The notes beneath the pieces were generated by a model, which was not told where the DNA came from, made no database searches, and worked only from the letters and a program-made list of their open reading frames with translations. A stretch of 64,000 bases of DNA, from the NCBI GenBank assembly GCA_949283695.1, contig CASDTX010000025.1, forward strand, positions 62,001 to 126,000, read 5' to 3'. Origin of the DNA: an uncultured Eubacteriales bacterium (lineage in GTDB: Bacteria > Bacillota > Clostridia > Lachnospirales > Lachnospiraceae). The position numbers and the translations under genes are program-made. Below are positions 25,431-34,058 of this stretch, in pieces (within the stretch, counting starts at the first letter, position 1; every line of letters begins with the position of its first letter).

Positions 25431-27173
25431 ATGAGTCAGAAAGCGGAAAATCTTCTGAACCTGGCCCTGGATGCGACTCAGGATGAGCGGGAGCGGTCCG
25501 GCGAGCTGGAAGTGGGATACGATCCGGCCCAGCGGGAGTGGGAACTGATCATCAAGTATTCTGGATCTTTAGAGGATGTCCGGGAGATTGCAGCTTCGGT
25601 GACAGAACTTATGAATGGCTACGCGATTGTTGTGATCCGGGAGGAACGGATCGAAGAGCTGGCGGCTATTGCCCAGGTGGAGTTTATCGAGAAGCCTAAG
25701 AGTCTTTACTTTGGGGCAGAGACCGGACGGCAGGTTTCCTGCATTGATACGGTGCAGGACGCACCTTATAACTTAAGCGGCAGAGGCGTACTGGTGGGGA
25801 TTGTGGACAGCGGGATCGATTATGAGAATCCGGATTTTCGATATGAGGACGGGACGACGCGGATCGCGGCGCTGTGGGATCAGTCCGCTGCCGGAACTCC
25901 GCCGGCAGGATATGCCGTGGGAGCGGAATATACGAGGGAGCAGATCAATGCAGCGCTGGCAGAGACAGATCCTGCCCGGCGCTTTCAGATCGTCCCCAGC
26001 CGGGATACAAGCGGACACGGCACTGCAGTCAGCGGGATCGCAGCAGGCAGCGGAAGAGGAAGTACCGGCAGGCAGTACCGGGGAGCGGCGCCGGAAGCAG
26101 AACTGCTGGTAGTGAAGATGGGAGTGCCCAGACCGGAAGGATTCCCCCGGACAACAGAGCTGATGCAGGGCGTGGATTATGTGATCAGGAAAGCCCTGGA
26201 ACTGCGGATGCCGGTTGCGGTAAATATCAGCTTTGGGAACACATACGGTTCACATGACGGAACATCTCTGGTGGAGCGGTTCTTGAATGATATTGCGGAT
26301 TCGTGGAAGAATGTAATCTGTGTGGGGAGCGGCAATGAAGGGACCAGCGCTGGCCATGCGGCAGGGCGGGTGGCGGATGATGAAGAGACAGAGGTTCAGC
26401 TGGCAGTGCAGGAGAGGGAGCCTTCCTTAAATGTACAGATCTGGAAGTCCTATGTGGATCAGATGGATCTCTTCATCATCAGTCCGTCCGGTATGCGTGC
26501 AGGACCGATTCAGGAAATACTGGGAGCTCAGAGATTTGTCCTGGAAGAGACAGAACTGCTTCTCTATTATGGAGAACCCAAGCCGTACAGCGTGAAGCAG
26601 GAGATCTATATTTCATTTATTCCCCGTCAGACCTATGTGGCCAGCGGTGTATGGAAGATTGTGCTTGCGCCCCGGCGGATTGTGGATGGCCGCTGGCAGA
26701 TGTGGCTCCCGGCCCAGGAGGCACTGAACGTGGGGACCGCTTTTCTTCTGCCGAACAGTGCGTCTACCCTTACGATTCCTTCCACGGCATCTCTTGTGGT
26801 CACGGTGGCGGCTTATGACGCGCGGACCTTCTCTTATGCGGACTTCTCCGGGCGGGGGCCGGCAGCGGTTTATGAGGGGAGCGGTGTGCCGAAGCCGGAT
26901 CTCGCGGCTCCCGGTGTAAGAGTACATGCGCCTGCAGCAGGCGGCGGATACCGGGAGTTCAGCGGGACTTCTTTCGCGGCGCCGTTTGTCACCGGGAGCG
27001 CGGCGCTGCTTATGGAGTGGGGGATTATAAGGGGAAACGATCCTTATCTCTACGGAGAGAAGGTGAAGGCATATCTGCGGAGAGGAGCCAGGGAACTGCC
27101 GGGGTATGATGTATGGCCGAACGCAAAGCTGGGGTATGGAACACTTTGTCTGGCCGACAGTCTGCCGCGGTGA
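25431..27173 (+). CDS. Subtilisin-family (S8) serine peptidase, CspB-like
   Basis: 580 residues from the ATG at 25431, preceded by AAAAGGAGAG; no signal peptide. The first 100 or so residues resemble a prodomain. The catalytic triad is complete: Asp126 (GIVDSGID), His196 (SGHGTAVSGIAAG) and Ser514 (FSGTSFAAP). A roughly 150-residue insert between His and Ser is beta-rich (ILGAQRFVLEETELLLYYGE region), like the jellyroll of clostridial Csp germination proteases. In Clostridia such enzymes sit in spores and process SleC, but similar subtilases occur without a germination role. Here there is no sleC neighbour, so the role is open. Confidence 0.88.
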   Translation: MSQKAENLLNLALDATQDERERSGELEVGYDPAQREWELIIKYSGSLEDVREIAASVTELMNGYAIVVIREERIEELAAIAQVEFIEKPKSLYFGAETGRQVSCIDTVQDAPYNLSGRGVLVGIVDSGIDYENPDFRYEDGTTRIAALWDQSAAGTPPAGYAVGAEYTREQINAALAETDPARRFQIVPSRDTSGHGTAVSGIAAGSGRGSTGRQYRGAAPEAELLVVKMGVPRPEGFPRTTELMQGVDYVIRKALELRMPVAVNISFGNTYGSHDGTSLVERFLNDIADSWKNVICVGSGNEGTSAGHAAGRVADDEETEVQLAVQEREPSLNVQIWKSYVDQMDLFIISPSGMRAGPIQEILGAQRFVLEETELLLYYGEPKPYSVKQEIYISFIPRQTYVASGVWKIVLAPRRIVDGRWQMWLPAQEALNVGTAFLLPNSASTLTIPSTASLVVTVAAYDARTFSYADFSGRGPAAVYEGSGVPKPDLAAPGVRVHAPAAGGGYREFSGTSFAAPFVTGSAALLMEWGIIRGNDPYLYGEKVKAYLRRGARELPGYDVWPNAKLGYGTLCLADSLPR

Positions 27174-27287
27174 GCCTGGGGCTGCCGCCGCAGTTTTACT
27201 CATAAACGGGCATTCAGCACATACGGTATGGCTTCACGGATACTTATGACAATATTTTGAAAAGGGGATTTCATCCTGCCGCCTTTG

Positions 27288-27380
27288 TGTTAAAATAGAA
27301 AGCGTGTCAGTACACGTAAGCGGCGCGCCGGTCATATCCGGTCCGCCATGCGGGCCCGTGAGCGGGCGGACGCCGCGCCG
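27288..27380 (+). promoter_or_regulatory. Extended -10 promoter and structured leader of the ABC exporter operon
   Basis: TGtTAAAAT (27288-27296) is an extended -10. It is followed by a small hairpin (CGTGT 27303-27307 with ACACG 27312-27316) and a long GC-rich stem: CGGCGCG (27321-27327) with CGCGCCG (27374-27380), and inside it GTCCGCC (27341-27347) with GGCGGAC (27365-27371). No T-run follows. The start codon is 27 bases beyond. Confidence 0.5.
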
Positions 27381-27406
27381 TATTCTCAGAGAAAGCAGGA
27401 GACAAT

Positions 27407-29158
27407 ATGAAATCACTACTTATCTATCTAAAGGATTATAAGAAAGAAACCATTCTGGCCCCGCTTTTTAAGATGCTGGAAGCTTCTTTTGAGCTTTTTG
27501 TGCCTCTTGTGATGGCAGCAGTGATCGATGTGGGGATCGCCGGGAACGACAGGCCGTATATTGTGCGGATGTGTCTGGTTCTGATTGCCCTTGGACTGAT
27601 CGGACTGGTTTGTTCCATTACGGCTCAGTACTTTTCTGCAAAGGCCGCGGCCGGATTTGGGACCGGGGTGCGGCATGCACTCTTTTCCCATATTCAGGGA
27701 TTCACATTCACAGAGATGGATGTGATCGGAAGTTCTACGCTGATCACCAGGATGACCAGCGATATCAATCAGGCACAGTCAGGCGTCAACCTGGTGCTCC
27801 GGCTGTTCCTGCGTTCTCCGTTCATTGTGTTCGGGGCCATGATTATGGCGTTTACTGTGGATGCCAAGGCCGCAGTGATCTTTGTGATCGTGATCCCGCT
27901 GCTGTCTGTGATCGTGTTCGGGATCATGCTGATTACCATGCCCTTGTATAAGAAGGTACAGGCGGATCTGGATAAGGTCCTGCTGACCACCAGAGAAAAC
28001 CTGGCAGGCGTGAGGGTCATCCGCGCGTTTAACAAGGAACAGGATGAGCGGGCACGGTTTGCGAGGGAGAATCAGGAACTGACGGATGCGCAGAAGTTTG
28101 TGGGACGGATTTCCGGGCTTATGAATCCGATGACCTATATTGTTGTGAATGGCGGAATTATCGCTCTCATCTACGCCGGTGCCCTGCGGGTAAACATGGG
28201 AGATCTGACGCAGGGAGAAGTGGTGGCTCTGATTAACTATATGTCCCAGATCCTGGTAGAGCTGGTGAAGCTGGCGAACCTGATCGTCAGTGTGACCAAG
28301 GCCATTGCCTGTGGAAATCGAATCGAGAGTGTTCTGAATACGAAACCGGGTATGGAGAACGGGACATACCGGTGGTCCGCGGAAGCTTTTGATGAAGGGC
28401 CGTCGAAAACGGCAGTCGAATTCGACCATGTATCCCTCACGTATAAAGGAGCCGGGGATGAGTCGCTTACGGATATTACATTCTGCGCGAAGAGAGGACA
28501 GACCATCGGCATCATCGGCGGAACAGGATCTGGAAAATCCAGCCTGGTCAATCTGATCCCGCGGTTTTATGACGCAACCGCAGGAACTGTGAAATTATTC
28601 GGGAAGAATATTAAGGAGTATGATACGGACAGTCTGCGTTCCCATATCGGCGTAGTCCTTCAGAAGGCGGTTCTGTTCAAAGGAACTATCGCGGAGAACC
28701 TGCGCTGGGGCAAGGCGGACGCCTCAGATGAGGATCTGGAAGAGGCACTTGCCATCTCCCAGGCAAAAGAATTCGTAGACGCAAAAGCAGGAAGGCTGGA
28801 ATTTCAGATCGAGCAGGGCGGCCGCAATTTATCCGGCGGGCAGAAGCAGAGGCTTACCATTGCGCGCGCACTGGTCCGCAAGCCGGAGATCCTGATTCTG
28901 GACGACAGTGCTTCGGCTCTGGACCTGGCCACGGATGCCGCGCTCAGGAAGGCGATCCGGGAGATGAAAGAACAGCCGACCGTGTTTATCGTTTCCCAGA
29001 GAGCAGCGTCGATCCAGTATGCGGATCAGATTATTGTCCTGGATGACGGCAGGATGGCAGGAATCGGGACGCACCGTGAACTGCTTGAGACCTGCCCTGC
29101 ATATCAGGAAATTTATTATTCTCAGTTCCCGAAGGAGGTGGCTTCGAATGGCAGATAA
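27407..29158 (+). CDS. ABC exporter half-transporter with degenerate nucleotide site
   Basis: 583 residues: six membrane segments in the first 310 residues, then a nucleotide-binding domain. Walker A GGTGSGKSS is near 372 and the signature LSGGQ is intact. The Walker B end is LILDDSASALD, with Asp in place of the catalytic Glu, and the H-loop reads VSQRA, with Gln for His. These changes mark the degenerate-site partner of a heterodimeric exporter. It overlaps the second subunit gene by 11 bases. Such pairs (BmrCD, TM287/288 type) export drugs, lipids or peptides; the cargo here is unknown. Confidence 0.92.
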   Translation: MKSLLIYLKDYKKETILAPLFKMLEASFELFVPLVMAAVIDVGIAGNDRPYIVRMCLVLIALGLIGLVCSITAQYFSAKAAAGFGTGVRHALFSHIQGFTFTEMDVIGSSTLITRMTSDINQAQSGVNLVLRLFLRSPFIVFGAMIMAFTVDAKAAVIFVIVIPLLSVIVFGIMLITMPLYKKVQADLDKVLLTTRENLAGVRVIRAFNKEQDERARFARENQELTDAQKFVGRISGLMNPMTYIVVNGGIIALIYAGALRVNMGDLTQGEVVALINYMSQILVELVKLANLIVSVTKAIACGNRIESVLNTKPGMENGTYRWSAEAFDEGPSKTAVEFDHVSLTYKGAGDESLTDITFCAKRGQTIGIIGGTGSGKSSLVNLIPRFYDATAGTVKLFGKNIKEYDTDSLRSHIGVVLQKAVLFKGTIAENLRWGKADASDEDLEEALAISQAKEFVDAKAGRLEFQIEQGGRNLSGGQKQRLTIARALVRKPEILILDDSASALDLATDAALRKAIREMKEQPTVFIVSQRAASIQYADQIIVLDDGRMAGIGTHRELLETCPAYQEIYYSQFPKEVASNGR

Positions 29159-30941
29159 AACATCAAAGAAGACAGGCAGTCAGAAGACCAGCCAGTCAGC
29201 GACGCTGAAGAAGGTCTTCCGCCATCTGGGCAGATACAGGATCTTTGTGGTGTTTTCGATTCTTCTCGCCACAGTCTCCGTTGCGCTTACCCTGTATATT
29301 CCCAAGCTGACAGGGTATGCGGTGGATTATATTGTAGGTGAGGGCGCGGTGGATTTCCCCGGGGTGATCCGAGTCATGATCCAGATCGGGATCTGTACGC
29401 TGATCACAGCGCTTGCACAGTGGCTGATGAACGTATGCAACAATAAAATGACGTACCAAATCGTCAGAGATATCCGAAATGACGCATTCCGGAAGATTGA
29501 GATCCTGCCGCTGAAATACATTGACGGACATCCCTACGGCGAGGTGGTCAGCCGTGTGATTGCTGATGTGGACCAGTTTGCCGACGGACTTCTGATGGGA
29601 TTTACTCAGCTCTTTACCGGAGTGGCGACGATTGTGGGTACCTTTTGTTTCATGCTGTCCGTGAACGTGACGATCACATTTGTGGTGGTGCTGATCACGC
29701 CGGTATCCTTCCTGGTCGCGAATTTCATCGCAAGACGGACGTTCTCCATGTTCCGGCTTCAGTCAGAGATCCGGGGCGAGCAGACCGGTCTCATTGACGA
29801 GATGATCGGGAACCAGAAGGTGGTCCAGGCATTCGGCAAAGGAGAGGACGTGACGGAACAGTTCGACGAGATCAATGAACGGCTCCGAAAAGCATCTTTA
29901 AGAGCAACATTCTTTTCGTCTATTACGAATCCTGCAACCAGGTTCGTAAACAGTCTGGTATATACGGGGGTGGGCATTACCGGAGCTTTCGCTGCGATCA
30001 ACGGCTCCCTTTCCGTGGGACAGCTGTCCAGCTTTCTGAGCTATGCCAACCAGTATACGAAACCGTTCAACGAGATTTCCGGCGTGGTGACCGAGTTCCA
30101 GAATGCAGTTGCCTGTGCCCAGAGAATCTTTGACCTGATCGAGGAAGAGCCCCAGACTCCGGAGCCAGAAGATGCCGTGGAACTTCAGAATGTGGCAGGA
30201 AATGTCAGCGTGAAAGAGGTATCGTTCTCTTATACGCCGGAGCAGAATCTGATCCGGGATTTTAATCTGGACGTGAAACCGGGGCAAAAGATCGCTGTCG
30301 TAGGCCCCACCGGCTGTGGAAAGACGACTCTGATTAATCTGCTGATGAGATTCTATGATGTGGATGCCGGCAGTATTTCAGTAGAGGGAATTGACATCCG
30401 GAAGATGACACGGCGAAGCCTGCGTGCCGGATACGGTATGGTGCTTCAGGATACCTGGCTTAAGACCGGCACACTCAGGGATAATATTATGATGGGAAGG
30501 CCGGACGCGACAGAAGAAGAGATGATCGAGGCGGCCAAGGCGTCTCATGTACACAGCTTTATCCGCCGGCTTCCGAAGGGATATGACACTTGGATTACAG
30601 AGGACGGCGGAGGTCTGTCCCAGGGGCAGAAGCAGCTGCTCTGTATTGCCAGAGTCATGCTGAGCAGACCGCCGATGCTGATTCTGGACGAGGCGACCTC
30701 TTCGATTGATACAAGAACCGAGATCAAAGTACAGGAAGCTTTCGCAAGACTGATGGAAGGGCGGACTACATTTATCGTGGCCCACAGGCTTTCCACGATC
30801 CGGGAGGCGGATGTGATTCTCGTGATGAAGGACGGTCAGATCATCGAGCAGGGGAATCACGAGAGTCTGCTGAAGAAAGGCGGATTCTATAAGTATCTGT
30901 ATGAGAGTCAGTTCGCGCTGACAGCGCAGGAAGGCGCGTAG
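29148..30941 (+). CDS. ABC exporter half-transporter with canonical nucleotide site
   Basis: 597 residues from the ATG with GAAGGAGGTGG 6-7 bases upstream; a longer frame open from 29019 lies within the first subunit gene. After a charged Lys/Ser/Thr-rich head come six membrane segments and an ATPase: Walker A GPTGCGKTT near 386, signature LSQGQKQ, Walker B LILDEATSSID and H-loop VAHRLSTI, all with catalytic residues in place. It therefore complements the degenerate first subunit, and the two should form one heterodimer. No dedicated regulator is adjacent; control may lie in the structured leader. Confidence 0.93.
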   Translation: MADKTSKKTGSQKTSQSATLKKVFRHLGRYRIFVVFSILLATVSVALTLYIPKLTGYAVDYIVGEGAVDFPGVIRVMIQIGICTLITALAQWLMNVCNNKMTYQIVRDIRNDAFRKIEILPLKYIDGHPYGEVVSRVIADVDQFADGLLMGFTQLFTGVATIVGTFCFMLSVNVTITFVVVLITPVSFLVANFIARRTFSMFRLQSEIRGEQTGLIDEMIGNQKVVQAFGKGEDVTEQFDEINERLRKASLRATFFSSITNPATRFVNSLVYTGVGITGAFAAINGSLSVGQLSSFLSYANQYTKPFNEISGVVTEFQNAVACAQRIFDLIEEEPQTPEPEDAVELQNVAGNVSVKEVSFSYTPEQNLIRDFNLDVKPGQKIAVVGPTGCGKTTLINLLMRFYDVDAGSISVEGIDIRKMTRRSLRAGYGMVLQDTWLKTGTLRDNIMMGRPDATEEEMIEAAKASHVHSFIRRLPKGYDTWITEDGGGLSQGQKQLLCIARVMLSRPPMLILDEATSSIDTRTEIKVQEAFARLMEGRTTFIVAHRLSTIREADVILVMKDGQIIEQGNHESLLKKGGFYKYLYESQFALTAQEGA

Positions 30942-30954
30942 ACAGGAGAGACTT

Positions 30955-31977
30955 ATGATAAAACAGAGCACACTGTGTTATATTGAGAGAGACGGAAAGT
31001 ATCTGATGCTGCACCGCACCGTGAAGAAAAATGACGTCAATAAGGATAAATGGATCGGTGTGGGCGGTCATTTTGAACATGGGGAAAGCCCGGAAGAGTG
31101 CCTGCTCCGCGAGGTGAAGGAAGAGACCGGATACACGTTGACCTCCTGGCAGTATCGGGGGATCGTAACGTTTGTATATGGGGAAGATGTAGTAGAATAT
31201 ATGTCACTCTATACAGCGGATGGATTTGTCGGACAGCCGATCGCATGTGATGAGGGGGAACTGGAGTGGGTCGGGAAGGCACAGATCCCGTTCCTGGAAC
31301 TGTGGGAAGGGGATAAGATCTTCTTCCGTCTGCTGGATGAAGGGCGCGGGTTCTTTTCTCTGAAACTGGTCTATAATACAAAGGACGTGCTTGAGTATGC
31401 CGCTCTGGACGGGGTGCCCATGGAGCTTTTCGACGAGAGGAATTCGGACGGAAGCTGTACCGGAAGGGTGAAAGAGCGAGGTGTGGTCCACCTGGAAGGT
31501 GCGCTGCATGCGACGGTGCATACCTGGATTGTGCGGCCCAATGACAGGAGTGGATTTGACCTGCTTCTCCAGAAGCGGAGTGCCTGCAAGGATTCGAATC
31601 CGGGATGCTATGACATTTCCTCGGCAGGGCACGTGGAGGCAGGCTGCGATTATCTGGAAAGCGCCCTTCGGGAACTGCAGGAGGAGCTGGGGATCCGGGC
31701 CCTGCCCGGACAGCTTCAGGAGGTCGGCCTGCGCAGGTGCGGGTTTGAGTCCGAGTTCTATGGGAGACCTTTCCGGGACAATGAGCTGAGTATGATCTAT
31801 CTCTACCGGGAAGCGGTGGATGTGGACCGGCTCAGCCTTCAGGAGTCCGAGGTCTCAGAGGTGATCTGGATGGACTATACGGAGTGCAGAGCGCGGGTCG
31901 AGAATCACACGATGAAACACTGTATTTATATGGATGAACTCGACATGATCGGACGGGCGCTGGGGCTGCTGGCGTAA
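30955..31977 (+). CDS. Two-domain Nudix hydrolase
   Basis: 340 residues with two Nudix boxes. The first (GHFEHGESPEECLLREVKEE, residues about 37-56) heads a MutT/MTH1-like domain near 1-155, as in 8-oxo-dGTP diphosphatases. The second (GHVEAGCDYLESALRELQEE, about 225-244) lies in an IPP-isomerase/YfcD-like domain with ATVHTWIVRP and LQKRS before it. Both boxes keep the metal-binding Glu residues. It follows the exporter genes by 13 bases and may be co-transcribed. Each domain exists alone in other bacteria; substrates of the fusion are unknown. Confidence 0.9.
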   Translation: MIKQSTLCYIERDGKYLMLHRTVKKNDVNKDKWIGVGGHFEHGESPEECLLREVKEETGYTLTSWQYRGIVTFVYGEDVVEYMSLYTADGFVGQPIACDEGELEWVGKAQIPFLELWEGDKIFFRLLDEGRGFFSLKLVYNTKDVLEYAALDGVPMELFDERNSDGSCTGRVKERGVVHLEGALHATVHTWIVRPNDRSGFDLLLQKRSACKDSNPGCYDISSAGHVEAGCDYLESALRELQEELGIRALPGQLQEVGLRRCGFESEFYGRPFRDNELSMIYLYREAVDVDRLSLQESEVSEVIWMDYTECRARVENHTMKHCIYMDELDMIGRALGLLA

Positions 31978-31989
31978 GAAAAGTTTTCT

Positions 31990-32010
31990 TGCCTTTTGTA
32001 CACGGACACT
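31990..32010 (-). repeat. Repeat A-like copy
   Basis: Read on the minus strand, AGTGTCCGTGTACAAAAGGC matches repeat A at its core. It lies 13 bases after the stop of the Nudix gene. Confidence 0.6.
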
Positions 32011-32025
32011 AAGAGTCATAGACAG

Positions 32026-32085
32026 AATAAAAAGTTCCGCACACCGGAAGGATGATCCATTCACCGGTATGCGGAACTTTTTATT
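32026..32085. terminator. Strong bidirectional terminator
   Basis: Arms 32026-32047 and 32064-32085 are 22 bases each with one mismatch (AAAAAGTTCCGCACACCGG core), 16-base loop, and A/T runs at both outer ends. It separates the converging Nudix and hemolysin III-like genes. Confidence 0.9.
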
Positions 32086-32136
32086 CGATTGAAGATTTTA
32101 TTTTATTGAAGAAACCTGATTGTAAAGTCTCTCTCC

Positions 32137-32796
32137 CTACGGCAGGAGGAAGGCGTACATTACAACGAAGTGGCAGGCACTTCCGCCCATGACAAACAGG
32201 TGGAAGATCTCATGGCTGCCGAAGTTCTTGTGCTTGCTGTTGAAGATCGGAAGCTTCAGCGCATAGATAATGCCGCCTAACGTATAGATAATGCCGCCGG
32301 CCAGAAGCCATCCGAATGCTGCCGGGGACATATTGTTGAGGATCTGAGTGAAGGCCAGAACACAGGTCCATCCCATTCCGATGTAAAGAACAGAGGAGAC
32401 CCATTTCGGGCAGTATACCCAGAACGCTTTGATCAAGATCCCCGCGATTGCAATGCCCCATACGATGGAAAGAAGGATAATGCCGGTCTTTCCTTTCAGT
32501 ACGATCAGGCATACCGGTGTATAACTGCCGGCGATCAGCACCGAGATCATCATATGATCAATTTTTTTCAAAATGGTATTCACTTTCTTTGAAATATCAA
32601 ATGTATGATAAGTTGTGCTTGCCGCGTACAGCAGGATCAGACTGACTGCATAAATCGTAAGCGAGATGATATATATTTTGCTCGGTTCGTTTGCAGCTTT
32701 GATCAGCAGCGGAATTGCAGCGAAGATTGCCATAAGCATTCCGATAAAATGTGTGATAGCACTGCCAGGGTCTTTGATGTGATGTTTCCTTTCCAT
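32137..32796 (-). CDS. Hemolysin III / PAQR-family membrane protein
   Basis: 219 residues from the ATG preceded by TGGAGGTG at 9 bases; a longer in-frame start 36 bases upstream is inside that leader. Seven hydrophobic segments; family landmarks are ITHFIGML near 12, AASTTYHTF near 60 and a final FHLFVMGGSACHFV with two His. Conserved Ser/His/Asp residues suggest a metal-dependent hydrolase in the CREST superfamily, but bacterial YqfA/Hly-III roles remain poorly defined. Stands alone. Confidence 0.9.
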   Translation of the reverse strand: MERKHHIKDPGSAITHFIGMLMAIFAAIPLLIKAANEPSKIYIISLTIYAVSLILLYAASTTYHTFDISKKVNTILKKIDHMMISVLIAGSYTPVCLIVLKGKTGIILLSIVWGIAIAGILIKAFWVYCPKWVSSVLYIGMGWTCVLAFTQILNNMSPAAFGWLLAGGIIYTLGGIIYALKLPIFNSKHKNFGSHEIFHLFVMGGSACHFVVMYAFLLP

Positions 32797-32864
32797 AATA
32801 TATACACCTCCATGATGTAAATAAAATAACAAGTGGTTTTAAAAACTACATTAAGTATATGCAT

Positions 32865-32893
32865 ATATTACATCAAAGATTCTGTGAAATCAA
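32865..32893 (-). promoter_or_regulatory. Probable promoter of the hemolysin III-like gene
   Basis: Minus strand TTGATT (32893-32888) and TAATAT (32870-32865), spacer 17 bases, about 70 bases before the start. The surrounding 258-base gap is AT-rich and otherwise holds only the carbamate kinase terminator. Confidence 0.5.
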
Positions 32894-33009
32894 CTAAAAA
32901 ATTAAACAAAATATCTTTGATATCATCCGATTTTCTGTAGATAAGAACAAAACGTGAGTTGGGAGGGAGGAGGCCTGATTGCAGAACTCTATGACAACCC
33001 TGTCCATAA

Positions 33010-33042
33010 AAAAGAAAAGAATCCCGCAGTGCAGGATTCTTT
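33010..33042 (-). terminator. Terminator of the carbamate kinase gene
   Basis: AAAGAATCC (33016-33024) pairs with GGATTCTTT (33034-33042); read on the minus strand the stem is followed by a T-rich run (to 33010). Confidence 0.8.
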
Positions 33043-33054
33043 GATTCTAATCAA

Positions 33055-33984
33055 TCAGTGAATAACAGTACCAGTCTTGCCCTTCAGCGCGTCCTTTACT
33101 TTATCAAATGTGGTGATATAAGCGCGGCGTCCTTCGTGGCCTTCGATAAATTCTACGGCAGCGCGGAATTTCGGCAGCATGTTGTAGATGCCGAAGTGGC
33201 CTTCTTCCATATAAGATTTCGCCTGGTCTACCGTGATCTCATCCAGCGGCTGTTCATCCGGCTGTCCGAGATTGATGCATACTTTTTCAACATTAGTCAG
33301 AATGATCAGCAGATCAGCATTGATCCCTTCTGCCAGCTTACCGGCAGCAAGGTCCTTTTCGATAACAGCACTTGCACCCTTTAAGTGGTTGTCCTGTTCC
33401 ATGACCGGGATACCGCCGCCGCCGGCTGCGATGACGATCTGGTCAGCATCCAGAAGGGCGTTGACTGCGTCGAGCTCTACGATCTTCACTGGATTCGGAG
33501 CGGATACCACACGGCGGAATCCTTTGCCGGCTTCTTCGATGACATAATTCCCTTTTTTTCGCTCTTCGTTGGCTTCCTGGGCATTCATATAACGGCCCAG
33601 CACCTTGGTCGGTGTATAGAAGGCTTCATCGTAAGGATCTACGATGACCTGGGTAAGTACGGTGCTCACGGCCCGGTAAATACCACGGTTCAGAAGCTCT
33701 TCCCGGATTCCGTTCTGCAGGTCGTATCCGATATAACCCTGGCTCATAGCGGAGCAGACAGACATAGGAGCCGGCGTGTATTCTGGGTGCGCCTTTGCAA
33801 ATTCGTTCATGGCTGTGTGGATCATGCCGACCTGCGGAGCATTGCTGTGGGTGATAGCTACCTGATATCCTTCTTCAATCAGGTCAGCAATGCATTTCGC
33901 GGTGTGTTTAATGGCTGCCTTCTGCTCGGGAAGCGTAGTTCCAAGCGCGCGGTGCCCTAAAGCGACAACAACTCGTTTCTTCAT
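33055..33984 (-). CDS. arcC: Carbamate kinase
   Basis: 309 residues from the second in-frame ATG; the first one forms the GGAGAT ribosome site. VVVALGHRALG at the start, AAGGGGIPVME near 212 and the lysine-rich ATP region match ArcC-type kinases. The enzyme makes ATP from carbamoyl phosphate or the reverse. There is no arginine deiminase or ornithine transcarbamylase nearby, so it may serve agmatine, allantoin, purine or creatinine breakdown encoded elsewhere, or nitrogen handling in general. Its neighbours give no clue. Confidence 0.94.
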   Translation of the reverse strand: MKKRVVVALGHRALGTTLPEQKAAIKHTAKCIADLIEEGYQVAITHSNAPQVGMIHTAMNEFAKAHPEYTPAPMSVCSAMSQGYIGYDLQNGIREELLNRGIYRAVSTVLTQVIVDPYDEAFYTPTKVLGRYMNAQEANEERKKGNYVIEEAGKGFRRVVSAPNPVKIVELDAVNALLDADQIVIAAGGGGIPVMEQDNHLKGASAVIEKDLAAGKLAEGINADLLIILTNVEKVCINLGQPDEQPLDEITVDQAKSYMEEGHFGIYNMLPKFRAAVEFIEGHEGRRAYITTFDKVKDALKGKTGTVIH

Positions 33985-34058
33985 AATAATCTCCATTCCG
34001 CCGTCCGACAGACGGCATAATTACATTTTTTAATATAAAAAGTTTACTATCATTTGTC

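Noticed and set aside
29019-29147. Longer N-terminus for the second ABC exporter subunit
   Set aside because: The added 43 residues overlap the first subunit in another frame, and GAAGGAGGTGG marks the ATG at 29148.
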